From Chlorophyllum brunneum (taxonomy: Eukaryota > Basidiomycota > Agaricomycetes > Agaricales > Agaricaceae): DNA of 64,000 nucleotides. Shown here one piece after another: positions 34,386 through 45,847 of the stretch (position 1 is the first letter of the stretch; each line of letters starts with the position of its first letter). The DNA lies in NCBI GenBank assembly GCA_963576785.1, contig OY756142.1, forward strand, positions 1,612,001-1,676,000, in the 5' to 3' direction. The translations under genes and the position numbers were made by a program. The notes beneath the pieces are model-generated. The model saw nothing but the letters and a program-made list of their open reading frames with translations, searched no databases and was not told the DNA's origin.

Positions 34386-35915
34386 CTCCACCGCATGGCC
34401 CCCCAAAGCTCCACGCACAAACCTGACAATGTCTGCATGGAGGTCGTCGAGCACATTGTTACCCCTGGTGTCATCACTCATTCAGGTATCTCCGTTGATG
34501 ATGTACTGGTCGGCAATGAAGTCACTCGTTCGGGTATCTCCAACGATGATGTGCAGATGATCTCTGAGGCGGAATTCAAGACCGTCGTCAACAACAAGAA
34601 GCATAGGGGTCAGAAGTCCAAAGGAGCAGCCATAAAAACTGCTAACGCTAGACCAAAGACGTCCAAAACCCCCACCTCTCCCACTGTGCCTGCCAAGGCC
34701 GCCAAAACTCCGGTGTCTCAGCCCAGTGTCAAGGATGCCAAGAAACCCCAGGAAGGAACAAAAACTTCCTACGCTGCAGCTGTGGCCAAAAAGAGCAAGG
34801 ATGTCACCTCCGCTGCCACCCCCTCCACAAACACCCGAGACCCTCTCAAACTCTTAGAGTTTGCGAGCAAATTCCCGGAAATATCCAATGAGAAGATAGT
34901 AGCAATATATGATGCTGCTTTCTCCTCTTCCTCCCCTGCAAGCAAGAAGCCAACTAAGAAAGCTAGCACTATCTGCTCTACCTTAAATAGTCCATCACGT
35001 AAGCAAGTGATTATCCCCCTCCTCACCGGGCCCAATGTAACCAATTTTGGGGCCATTATCAACTCTCTCAACGCATGTCTCATAGCGGAGAAGTCTAAGA
35101 CGAGGGTTATCGCCACCTCGCAGGGTAAGCTGGGCCTTATGGTCCACACCTCGGAGGTGTTGACCCCCACGGAGCTAGAAGTCGTTAAGACGTGGCTCAA
35201 AGAAAAGTTCGGAGGAGTTACTATGGGCAATGTATCCCTCCCCAAATCCAAATCGTTCGTGAAAGTCATGAACGTCAGCTACATCATGCCCTGCAGACAG
35301 ATCCTCACCGAGGCCGACGTTGTTACCAGCATCCGGAACTCAATCCACTCTGACGCAATACAATTCGCGACGTAGCCAAGAGTGTGACACAACTCTAAAC
35401 ATTTGGACACCTGTACAGTGTGGTTCGAAATCTGGGACTCTAAGGCAGGGTCCAACATCGCAAAAATTGAGGATAAGTTCCTCAACATTTACGGAGGGCT
35501 CTTTCACATTAGGAGGGCTAGCGCTAACCTAGGCATACCATTCTGCGGAAAATGCTGCAGGTGGGGCCACCCCCTGATCTGATACCAAGCAAGGCTTTTC
35601 ACCTGCGCACACTGCAAGGGGCTGCACTCCACTGCCAACCATCAATTATTTGCCTACTGCTGTAAGGGCAACGACAAAGCAGAGCTGCCTGTTGCGGCCA
35701 CCCCCACCAGAGAACCATGCCCTTATAAGGCTACGTGCTCCAACTGTGGCAAGGATCACCTCGCTACTGACCGAAAGTGTCAATTCTGGAAGAAGCAATT
35801 CGACCACAATTGGCATGCCAACAAAGCGCTCGAATTAAGAGCCAACAAAGGAGTTCCACTGCCCCCCTCCTCATCATCCCCGGCTAGTCAAGGCCAGACC
35901 AACCCCCCTCAATGA
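34386..35915 (+). pseudogene. LINE A ORF1, C-terminal part
   Basis: Ala/Lys/Pro-rich linker (KTPTSPTVPAKAAKTPVS), then SYAAAVAKKSKD, LKLLEFASKFPEIS and a conserved domain of about 170 residues (INSLNACLIAEKSKTRVIAT onward). Cys/His knuckles follow (FCGKCCRWGHP, FTCAHCKG, NCGKDHLATDRKC), a gag-like RNA-binding array. It is broken by stops and frame changes near 35375 and 35581. The TGA stop at 35913-35915 overlaps the ORF2 ATG as ATGA. Confidence 0.8.
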
Positions 35916-38900
35916 ATAATGTCCCTAACGATCAAGACAGGCCTCCTCACTCACTCCTGAGTGAGTTGAAGGTCTGCTCTCACAACATTGGAAGATCATA
36001 TGGAGTGATGGAGACAGTCCTCGTGCGCAGAGGTGATGTTGACCTCCTCCTCATACAAGAGCCCCCATGGAGATTTCTCCGTGACATTCCCTCATCTGTC
36101 TCTAATGATGGATCTCCCCTCGTAGGAGGCCCAGTTCACCTAGACTGGACACTCCTCTCATATCCAATCATCGCCAAAGAAGTCCTCCAAGTGGGATGCC
36201 AATAATACCCTCAACGGACGGTCAACATGGAATACCACACCACTTCCCGAGTCCTCGCCTTTGCTTACAAAAGACTGAAGCGACTCTGACCCTCCATTAG
36301 AAGAGACATAATCGAACATCGAGACCTCCTGTGTATTTCCCTATATGCAGGAGGAGAAGAACTACTGCTGCTAAATGTCTACAACGACAGCCATAATACT
36401 GCACTCCACTTCCTCGAGGAGCACCTCTTTGACCTCCCACCCTTTCTACTAATAGGGGAAGATATTAATATCTGATCTGAGTTATGGGACCCTTCAACAG
36501 ATCAACATCTGGCGAGTGCAGACTGTCTTCTCATGGTTACCGAAGCCCTCAATCTTGTGAGGATGACTCCGTCTGTGGCCATACCTACTCATGATGCCTT
36601 GGACCCTAATCTACCAGACACAGTCATTGACCTGTTGTTTGTTTCGGGAACGTTACCATACATCCCTACCCACTCTATCCAGGAAGGCAATTGGTACAAT
36701 TTGGACCATGCCCCCCTCTTAATTAGGATTCCTATTCCGCAAATGGACCTTGTCATTGAAAGATTGACAGTCCCCAAAGACTCGGATGAAGAAACCAGGT
36801 TCCTGACGGGCATAGTGAAAGGAATCCAAAACAGGAACTGGCCAATGAATGATATGGACGAGCTGGAGAGAGCTGTTGCTGATTTGGGAGTTTTGTTTAA
36901 CAGATCCTGGAATCGTAATGCAAAGAAGACCAAGATTACCGCTAGATCCAAGACCTGGTGGAAAGAAGAGTGCTCTACTACACTCGCTATACACTGCACA
37001 GACCGCAAGAACAAGCGCAAATGGAACACTTTTTGCAAGACCATGAGGAGGATGAAAAGAACATATTTCGACAAGAAGATCCAGAAAATCTCAGTCGACC
37101 GAAAACATCTGTGGGATCTGATACCATGGGTCAAAGAACGCATGCTCCTGGCTATGGAAGCTATATGTCATAACGGCCGACCTTGTCTTACTATGGACAA
37201 CTTATGAACAGCTCTCAATCAATACTATAATGCTGCCCATGACAGACCAGTTAATGTGGCAGTATTAGATGAACTTCCTCCACCAAGTGGGATGGAGAAT
37301 AGGACTTGGGTGAATTTCTCTCTCCTCGAGATGATGGAGTTGCTCAAGGATACCTCAAATTCTTCTGCCCCCGGCCCCGACCACATTTCCTGGTCCCATC
37401 TCAAACAGATTGTCGCCAATGACACATGCGCCAATCTCTTCCTCAAAATTAGCAGTGCATGTCTAACTATCGGACATTGGCCTATGCATTTCAAAAAGTC
37501 AATGTCGGTAATCATCCCCAAACCCAACAAACCCGACTACTCCACTCTGAAGGCATTCAGACCGATTGTCCTCCTCAATACGCTTGGCAAGTTGATAGAA
37601 AAGATACTTGCTAAATGACTACAATTCGAGGCAGTGAAATTCAAAGTTCTCTACCCTCACCAACTGGGAGCCATCCGCCAATGATCCACTGAAGACGCAG
37701 GACTCTTTCTGATGCACATTATCCGGGGAGCTTGGACAAAGAAGAAGAAGACACCGGTACTTGCATTCGATGCTGCCCAATTCTTTCCCTCCCTTAATCA
37801 CGATCTCCTCATCGACATACTGGGTTGGCAGGGATTTCCCCCACAAATCGCAGCATTCTTCAACAACTATCTCAAAGAATGCCGCACAACCTACCGGTGG
37901 AATAACAAAGTCTCCCCGGAATACAACGCAGCAGTGGGAGTGGGTCAAGGCTCTGCTCTCAGCCCCATTCTCTCCACTCTATATCTCGCCCCCCTCCTTC
38001 ACATATTCAACACCCATATGGAGGAACACAGGGACAGATGGGACTTTGATGTCCTATCTTTTGTAGATGATGGCACCTTAGTCACGCAATCCCTGTCCCT
38101 TGAATGGAACATCGAAATCCTACAACACATGTACTGCAAAATGGAACGGCTCATGAATGAATTTGGCCTTGAAATTGAACACAGTAAGTCCGAAGTCTTT
38201 CACTTCACATGCGCAAGACAGGAGTCCAATCCCTCTATTGACTTGGGATCCCCACCATTCACTGGCCACACCCCTCTTAAACCAAAAGCCCACTGGCAAT
38301 ACCTCGGTTTCTATTTCGACTGAATGTTAACCTTCAAGGAACACATTCGCTACTACTCCGCCAAGGCAATATCAACAGTCAAGGCAATGAAAATGCTAGG
38401 GAACTCTGTAAGAGGTCTGTCCCCTGGCAACAAAAGATTACTATACTGTTCGTGTGTCATACCGGTGGCGACATATGGATACTGACTTTGGTTTCATGAT
38501 AAGTCACGGACTAAAGGGACTTGTGAAATCCTCAACAAAATGCAGCAAAGCACGGTCCTCTGGATTACCAGGGCCTTCCAGACTTCTCCCACTGGCGGTG
38601 TAGAGTCCCTCGCAGGGCTCATGCCCATAAAACTCCATCTCCAAAAGTTGGCCGAACGGCAAATGTCAAGACTTCATACGTTGGACAATGAACACGCATT
38701 GGCAAGATTGATGAAAGAGTATCATTCTTCCCCACACCACCTTCACATCAAGAATTTCACGGAGATTCAGAAGAAGAAGACACTTGGAGCTGTGATGGAT
38801 ATTTCGTGCCCCACCCCCCGAGACTCGGTATATAGAACATTTTAATTCCGTCTCTAAATCTGTCTGGCCTGGACGTAGGTTACTTGACCGTTTCTCTACT

Positions 38901-39961
38901 AATGTATCTTTTATAGGATTTAACCAGGACAGCCCTCACCTCTCGAAGACTCTTTGGGACGATGTTACAACTAACACGACGACAGATGACAAGTCCATTA
39001 TTATCAGCACGGATGGCTTGGTCTACCCCAACCCCAACCCGCTTGCCAGCCAGTTCACAGTGGCAGCTACTATTCGATGCCTAGACAGCGGGAGCTTTAT
39101 CATGAAGAGGCTCAGAGGAACTACGTTGACAGACACTGAACTGGTCGCACAGTACTTAGGAATTACCAAGGTACTCGCAACCACAGAATATAACCAGGTC
39201 GAGCACATTCACATGTTCACCGACTCCCTCACAGCCTCTCGGCTCCTACTCGATTGTTTGCTGTACTCCTGCCAGCGACAATCCATCCTCACATCAAAGG
39301 CGCTTATGACTTGGTTCTGCAAGTTGGACCAACACCGCCTTTCATTCTATCACACACTGTCAAAGTGCAAATACGGTATACAAAAAGCCACACATGATTG
39401 GATTCAGACAGTTGCCTAGCCTAACCAGGGTCGAAATCACCGGGTCCCTAACTCCACAGACTTCCTATGCAGGAAGTCCACCGAACGAGCAATCCATACA
39501 TGGCAAGCCATGTTCGGATTCAAGAAATACAGCAGTAGCTCCTTCCTTTACCTTCTGGTATGAGTGAATGGGGCCTCTGTTCTGCCGTCACACATCAAGT
39601 CCAGTCCCTGGATACAAGAATGTGGTCACTAGCCTCAGCTCTTCGTAAGAGCATGTCGCACCATCCTATGCCACACCCCGATCGGGGAGTATCGACTTCA
39701 ATTCTTTCCCAACAAGGACCTATCATGCTACCACTGTAACAATCAAATGGTACAGACTAGGTCACACATCCTTTATCATTGCAACAGCTTCGATCATCAC
39801 TTTGGCATCGACACCATCAAGACTTTTGTCAATTTTTTGCATTGTAACCCTACCGCGTTCAGCTTTCCTCCAGAACCTGACCACCCTCGTATCCGAGCCG
39901 GGTCAATACCCTGTTACATTGTCATCAAGTCCAAAGGAGGTTTGGGTCTGTGCCTGCATAA
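35912..39961 (+). pseudogene. LINE A ORF2: endonuclease, RT, RNase H, zinc knuckle
   Basis: Starts MNNVPNDQDRPPHSLLSELK with an apurinic/apyrimidinic endonuclease domain (VCSHNIGRSYGVMETVL, LLLIQEPPW, DHAPLLIRI). RT follows, with IIPKPNKPDYSTLKAFRPI, LAFDAAQFFPSLNHD, GQGSALSPILSTLYLAPL and catalytic FVDDGTL (Val where FADD is common). RNase H (about 39000-39420) has STDGLVYPNPN and HMFTDSLTAS. The tail ends with a knuckle C-x2-C-x8-H-x4-C (CYHCNNQMVQ, then SHILYHC). Numerous stops make it inactive. Confidence 0.88.
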
Positions 39962-40390
39962 AGCCTTTTCTTTCTTTTCCCCTTTTTTCTTATGCTCTCC
40001 CAGTTATGGACTTCAAATTCATTTCTCTATCTCCCCCTTCCTCGCTTGTCTACTATTTTATATATAGTTTTCATTCAGAATCCATCTCTCCTGTGGTGTC
40101 TGGGCAAATGCCCTCCCACATGCTAGTACCGTTTGTTGTTCCCCCTTGTGATTGCGAGTCGGTAGTTTCTCTCTATAAATTTCTCTCTCTCACTCTCACT
40201 CTTTCCAAATTCCTCCTTTTCTTTTCCTTGCTGATCAACTTAGGTACCAAACATTTCTCTAGTGTATGCGCTAGATGGCATCGAGTCTCGTGGTGTTAGT
40301 TTACACATAGTTTACTTTCCTTACTCCGAACATTCTGTATGTATGTACACACGGACTACGTTCGAGTACTGCTATATAAATTGTTGATTT

Positions 40391-40410
40391 AAAAAAAAAA
40401 AAAAAAAAAA
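40391..40410 (+). repeat. LINE A poly-A tail
   Basis: Twenty A residues directly after the family terminus TATATAAATTGTTGATTT, followed at once by the 13-bp duplication. Confidence 0.95.
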
Positions 40411-40423
40411 CTATGAGGTAATG
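40411..40423. repeat. Right target-site duplication of LINE A
   Basis: CTATGAGGTAATG, identical to 27158-27170. The gypsy-3 LTR resumes after it. Confidence 0.9.
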
Positions 40424-40508
40424 GACATATGATAGGAATGTAATATCTATCTATAGTTCATAATAATACCTTTTTTTTTATGTTCATGTCCTTATAAAAT
40501 ATGATGAA

Positions 40509-40841
40509 CTACTTGGTGTTCTTCTCTTTGTAGAGGGCATTAACAAGTTGTTGTTTGGTAGGACCTATCATTGGAGTTCCTAAGTAGTATTGGTATCTAA
40601 TCCAGAAAGAAGTATGGTTTTGCTCTCCTTTGAAAAGTATGATAGTGTGACCTTGGAAAGTAGTAGTATTGTTTGTTTCAGCTACAACTAGGTTATGAAC
40701 TATTTTTTGCCAATAGTTGTTATCAAGTTGTTGTTTTTCTTTCAGTGTGAGGTAGAATTGAGATGAATTGAATATGATTGGTTTGGTTAGTGGGTTAAAA
40801 TCCAGGATATAGATTAACAGGTGGTCTACTTCATCTCTCAT
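40509..40841 (-). pseudogene. Gypsy-3 accessory ORF4 homologue
   Basis: 110-codon frame that aligns by eye to ORF4 of gypsy-1 (33650-33979): MRDEVDHLLIYIL against EEEVAHLQTIL, DNNYWQKIVHNL against DNEY-stop-RSIVHKL, and TTTFQGHTIILFK against TTYNNHTHFLFK. The first codon is not certainly the real start, as the region up to 40969 holds stops and another frame. Confidence 0.6.
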
Positions 40842-40972
40842 ATTAGGTTCTATTAGTTGTTTGATTTTTCAATTCCTTCTATTCCTTTATCTAACCATTC
40901 TTGTTCATCTTCTTTGTGGTATGGCAGTTTGTCTGGTAATGTGGTAGGGATATAAGAGTTGAGATCCATTAA

Positions 40973-41380
40973 TTATTGGACAAGCTTGTATGTCAGATTA
41001 TTACTTGAGTCAGTGAGGTAGTTGAGTCTTTCATCTGTTATGACTAGAGTACTTTGGATACATTTTTTTGCATCAGTATATACCAACACATTGAGGTCTG
41101 TGGCTATTTTATCCAATAACTCCTTCATGAGTTCATATTTTTTGGTTAACATGGCAGTTGGAAGGGTTCTAACAGTAGTAATGAGTAAGATATGGCTCAG
41201 AGCTTTTGCTTGGATTTGGAGATTATTGGCAGTATGGGAAATGTATGTAAGTCCTTTGATAGTGGAGGTATAGTATTCAATTTGTTCTTTGGTAGACTGG
41301 ATATCAAGAAAGTTGGCAAGTTCTTGTTCAAATTCTGAGTTATTGGTTAGAAAAGGGGTGGGTCTGTATTTTGTAGACAT
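40973..41380 (-). CDS. Gypsy-3 accessory ORF3 homologue, 135 aa
   Basis: From ATG at 41380 (MSTKYRPTPF) to the stop at 40973: 135 codons plus stop, exactly the length of ORF3 in gypsy-1. It sits in the same place, after the chromodomain and before ORF4. The frame is open, with no stop, in an element whose pol is riddled with them. It is helical, with ELMKELLDKIATDLN and ERLNYL segments. Function unknown. Confidence 0.65.
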   Translation of the reverse strand: MSTKYRPTPFLTNNSEFEQELANFLDIQSTKEQIEYYTSTIKGLTYISHTANNLQIQAKALSHILLITTVRTLPTAMLTKKYELMKELLDKIATDLNVLVYTDAKKCIQSTLVITDERLNYLTDSSNNLTYKLVQ

Positions 41381-41499
41381 GGTATATTGTGAAGATAGTT
41401 GGCAAGGTCTAGTATGCAGTGGATATAGCATGAGGTATATCAATTGTAGTGACCCCTTGTGATGCAGGGTCTGTTGTTCATAATTTGTCACTTTTTACC

Positions 41500-43265
41500 C
41501 CCCTTTTTAAAGGTTTCATCCTCAAAATCTTGTCTAAAAATTTCTGAACTGCCTCCTTGGTGTTTCCTAACTCTGACTCATCTTTCCATGTGTCATCCTC
41601 GGAAGTATATCCTTTTCAGTGTACTAGGTATTGATTTCTTTGTTCTCTTATGCAATGTTCTCAGATCTCTTCTATTTCATACTGTTTCTTGTCATTGGTA
41701 ATCTTGGGCATTAGTGGTGGTGGTGCACACTGGCTGTCAAACTCAGGTTTGTGATAAGAGGAGAGGAGTTAGTTGTTAAACACATCATGTATTGCTCATA
41801 TTTTAGGTAGTTCTAGTTGGTAACTTGTTTTGCCTATTTTTGCTTTTATTTAGAATGGTCCATAGTATTTATGATCTAGTTTCTTGGTTGGTCTCATTGT
41901 CCTGATGTTACTTGCTTTGAGCCATACTTGTTCTCCTAAAGTATACTCATATTCTGGTTTGGTACTATTACATTTCTCTATTTAACTCTAACTGTATTGT
42001 AGTATTTTGATTGTCTCTTGTCACATGTCTTGTAACTTCTGTATTTGTTCTGTGATTGCAGGTACCTTGGCTATATTTGTTATATCTCCTTTCCAAGAGT
42101 GTTGTTATCTGTAAACTATTTGGAATGGTGAGTTTGTTGTTATATTGGAATTTTGCTATAGTTAGCCATTTCTTCCAGTTATCCTGTATGTGGTTTATTA
42201 CATTCCTGAGGTATGTCTCAACCTTCTGGTTGATGTACTTGGTTTGACCATTGGTTTGTGGGTAATATGCCATGGATAAGTTTTGTTGGGTACCTGTTAC
42301 TTAGTATAGTTTTGTCATAAATTTTGATACAAATTAAGATTTTCTGTCACTGATGAATCTGTGGGGTATTCCATGCATTCTTTATATATCATCTGGATAT
42401 ATATCTTCTAGTTCCTTGGATAACAAGTTAATTTTAACTACATATAGTTTGATCATCTTGCTAAAACAATCAACTATGACAAATATTGTATTATATCTTT
42501 CTGACTCTGGTAATAGTCCTATTATGTTAATTGAGATTTATTTCCAAGGTTCTACTGGTATTGGTAGTAGGTAGAGATGTGTCATTGGTCTTGTTTGGAG
42601 TATCTTGTTTTGTTGGCATGTATTACATCCTTTAACATATGATTTGACATTATTACACATTTAGGACCACTAATAAGTTTGTTTAAGGGGTTTAATCATT
42701 TAATGTTGCCCTAAGTGTCCTATGTCAGTTTTGTCATGATGCTGTTGGAGTATTTCCTGTCATAGTTTGCTATTGGGTGGTATATATATTCTGTCTTCAA
42801 ATATTGGTCATTTATTCTCTGTCTATACTTTCTCTGAATATTTTTCTTTTTCCTTTAGCTATTGTATCTTCCTTTTTGTTTTCTTTCATAGTCAGTATTT
42901 CAATTCTTCTTCTCCGAAAACCTCCCAGATTCACTAGATCTCAGTGGTTATGTCGTCAAATAGGTGGTCAGGTAGTAGGATGATATTAGTGTTATCTTGG
43001 ATAGTATTTGTTTTTGTTAATTTTTATAGTACATCTGCTTTCATATTGGTTTTTCCCAGTATGTGTTTCAGCATATAGTAGTATTCCTGTAGTTCTAGTT
43101 GCCATCTCACTTGTTGTCCTATGAGTTGTTGTAGTTTTTGGAAGTATTTTAGATTCTCGTGGTCAGTCTATACTTCAAATGGTTCTTTTGTATCAAGTAG
43201 GTATTGTCTTCATGTTTTGATTGCTTCTCAGATTGCCAATAGTTCCTTGTCATAGATTTGGTAGT
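41500..43265 (-). pseudogene. Gypsy-3 pol remains (RNase H, integrase, chromodomain)
   Basis: Short frames separated by stops. Minus 42273-41968 encodes the integrase core end (MAYYPQTNGQTKYINQKVE, NNWKKWLTIAKFQYNNK). The chromodomain is at about 41550-41700 and RNase H reaches 43265. Its RNase H is cut in mid-domain by gypsy-2. Confidence 0.75.
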
Positions 43266-43571
43266 TGTTATGGACTATAGATAGACATTACATTCCTATC
43301 ATGCACCCATTATACTCCTTGTTTCTGTGTATCTATTTTATCTCCTGTTTCATCTCTTATAGCTGTACTCTTACTAACTCATTCTACTCGTCTCCTATGA
43401 CTCCATTACTCCATTCCCTTATTATTAGCACCTAAACACTAGTATATAAAGTGTAGTAATACTTAATATATTCCTTATACTTTACCAATCATATCATCTC
43501 TTCCTCTTTTCTCTACTTCCTTGTCTTTATCCAAAGACTTGCAACCTGAGTCCTAGACTAAGGTTGTAACA
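43266..43571 (+). repeat. Gypsy-2 5' LTR
   Basis: 306 bp, from TGTTATGG to GTAACA. TATATAAAG lies at 43443-43451, and ATACTTTACCAA at 43477-43488 is again 34 bp downstream of the box start. Confidence 0.9.
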
Positions 43572-43572
43572 T

Positions 43573-43584
43573 TTGGTAAAGTAT
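43573..43584 (+). promoter_or_regulatory. Self-priming primer-binding site of gypsy-2
   Basis: TTGGTAAAGTAT is exactly complementary to ATACTTTACCAA at 43477-43488 in its own LTR. Compared with gypsy-1 both partners changed at the same pair, so pairing is kept. Confidence 0.7.
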
Positions 43585-43666
43585 CATTTGACTCACCTTG
43601 CAAAAGAGGTGCCACTATTTGTAGCTAGGCTTGGAATAACAGCCTCTGACCAGGACAATAGTATAT

Positions 43667-44560
43667 GAGTAGTAGTAGCTCATTGAGAACACCAAGAAGA
43701 CCCAGAGCTCTGAGACCAACAGATATTCAGGGATCACCAGTCACAACTGGATCCAAAAGATGAACAGAACCAGAAGTCCCTGAAGGACTTAAATAACAGA
43801 AATCAGACTATAGTATAGACAAAAATATAGCTCTCTTCGAGACCTTATTCAATATAGAAGTTGCCAAAGATCCATTTGATATAAAAATTGCCAAAATACA
43901 CAAGCATGAGCACAGTGAATCTGAAACATCCAATATAGAAGTTGCTGAAACACATGAGTATGAACAACCTGAAATAGAACTAGAAATGGCCAATGAAATT
44001 AATTTCCCAAAGAACTTAGCCCCAGAACCAGGATACTTCAATGGAGATAGAACCAAGTTCGACAATTGATAGAAAGTGATGTCTTTATAGATACTCTTCA
44101 ACAAAATTGATGATAATGAACAAAAGATAATTGGAGTATTAGCATGGATGAAAGAAGGACTAGTAGGTCCTTACACCAATACCAAGTTACAGACAATCCA
44201 AGACAAGAAAACACCAGCATTTTATGACTTTGCAATGGAGATAGTAGCCACATTCTCCTTAGGAAATAGGAAAGCAATAGCAAAGAGAGAGATTGAGTTG
44301 TTCAAATAGGGAAAGAAAAATACCACAGACTTCTTAATAGAGTTTGAAGCATTAAAGACCCAAGCTGGAATGGACAATGCACACACCATATTCCTTCTCA
44401 AATGACACACCAGAGCAGATATCATCAGAACCATTGTAGGCTATCTGGCAGCCTCAATTCTAACAATATACAAGAAATAGAGAACTACAATCCTTGTAGT
44501 AGGACAAGGATACAAAACCACAGAAAACAAATCACTATACTAGTAGACTCCAGATACATC
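43667..44560 (+). pseudogene. Gypsy-2 gag remains
   Basis: Matches gypsy-1 gag from the Ser-rich start (ATGAGTAGTAGTAGCTC at 43667) through the capsid-like region, with frequent stops such as TGG to TAG/TGA and CAA/CAG to TAA/TAG. The acidic repeat region is partly kept. No intact knuckle remains. Confidence 0.7.
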
Positions 44561-44968
44561 CACTTGTGCATAGTACAAAGAGTGGTAGAAGAAGAACAAC
44601 TTCCAACAAAATCCCTTGAACTCTGGTAAAAGTAATCAATACTGACAGAACTGAAAACAAAAAAGGAGAAATAACAGATACAGCACACCTGGTACTAAAC
44701 AACAGAAAACACATGGAAAAAATCAAAGCAATGGTAACATGACTAGAAAGTGCAGACCTATACCTCAGACATGATTGGCTAGTCAAACATAACCCAGAAA
44801 TCAATTGGACAAACAATATAATATACTTCACAAGATGTCTGAAGGATTGCACCACACACCACAATGATATACAGTTCAGAGAAAGAATATACATGGTAAA
44901 AAACATATAGAAGAAAAGAAATCTGACCAAACAAATCCAGAAGACTACCAACATATCTACAGCAATAT

Positions 44969-45847
44969 ATGTACCTGTTCAATATGAAGAACTTTGACAA
45001 ACTACCTGAACATGCAATATGGGACTATGAGATAAACCTGTCCAAAGACACACCACTGGTACTGCAATCCAAAGTCTACTCTAGAACAATAACAGAAAAA
45101 CAAGAACTACAGAAATTCCTTGACAAAAATATTGCTTCAGGACAAATTCAACTATCACAATCCTCTTACACCACCCCATGCTTCTTTATACCCAACAGAA
45201 CCAAACAACTAGTACAGGATTATAAAAAACTAAACAAACACATGATCAAAGACAAAATACCACTTCTGCTAATAAGCAAAGTTATCAACCAACTCAAAGA
45301 TGCAAAAGTCTTCAACAAGCTTGATATTATTTGGGGATACAACAATGTCCAAATCAAAGAAGGTAATGAATGGAAAGTAGTGTTTATAATGAACAATGGA
45401 TTGTTTGAACCAATAATCATGTTTTTTGGCATGAGTAACTTACCAGTAATGTTCCAAAGAAGGATGAACACAGTCTTTTGGGAAATGTTGCATGAAGGAG
45501 CAGTCGTCAATTACATGGATGACTTTGTTATTCCAGGAACAACACAGGAAGAACTTGAGGAAAGAATAAAACAATTCCTTGACATTATAGTAAAATACCA
45601 GCTATATTTCAAAAGATTGAAATACTTATTTGACACAAAGGAAATACCAATACTAGGATTTGTAGTGGGACAAGGCAGTATCAAAATAGAGAAGGAGAAG
45701 GTGAAAGTGGTAAAAGAATGGCCAACACCCAAATTTCTGAAAGATGTCAAAAAATTCCTAGGCTTTGTAAACTTCTACCAACAATTCATATATGACTTCA
45801 GCAACATAGCAGTCCCATTACATAAGCTGAAAAAGAAGGACACCTAA
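44969..45847 (+). pseudogene. Gypsy-2 pol: open reverse transcriptase segment
   Basis: A 292-codon open stretch covering the RT: KQELQKFLDKNIASGQI, KAKVFNKLDIIWGYNNVQI-like palm motif and the catalytic NYMDDFVIPG, ending KLKKKD. Flanking protease and RNase H/integrase parts are broken by stops. It is a remnant of pol, not a complete gene. Confidence 0.8.

Larger units (their letters stand above)
34386..40410 (+). mobile_element. LINE A (Tad1-like), main part
   Basis: Continuation of the LINE interrupted at 27929: remainder of ORF1, ORF2, 3' UTR, and a 20-A tail at 40391-40410. Together with 27171-27929 the LINE is about 6.8 kb. ORF2 combines an apurinic-type endonuclease, RT, RNase H and a C-terminal zinc knuckle, which suggests the Tad1 group. 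The clade is inferred, not tested. Confidence 0.9.
40424..43265 (-). mobile_element. Gypsy-3: minus-strand chromovirus, 3' half, interrupted at both ends
   Basis: Read on minus from 43265: RNase H remains, integrase, chromodomain, ORF3, ORF4, a purine tract, then the start of the 3' LTR (40465-40424), which continues at 27170-26903. The pol part is dense with stops and poor in CpG. The 5' half (LTR, gag, RT) is missing after 43265, where the LTR of gypsy-2 begins. The family is the same as gypsy-1, but the copy is much more diverged. Confidence 0.85.
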
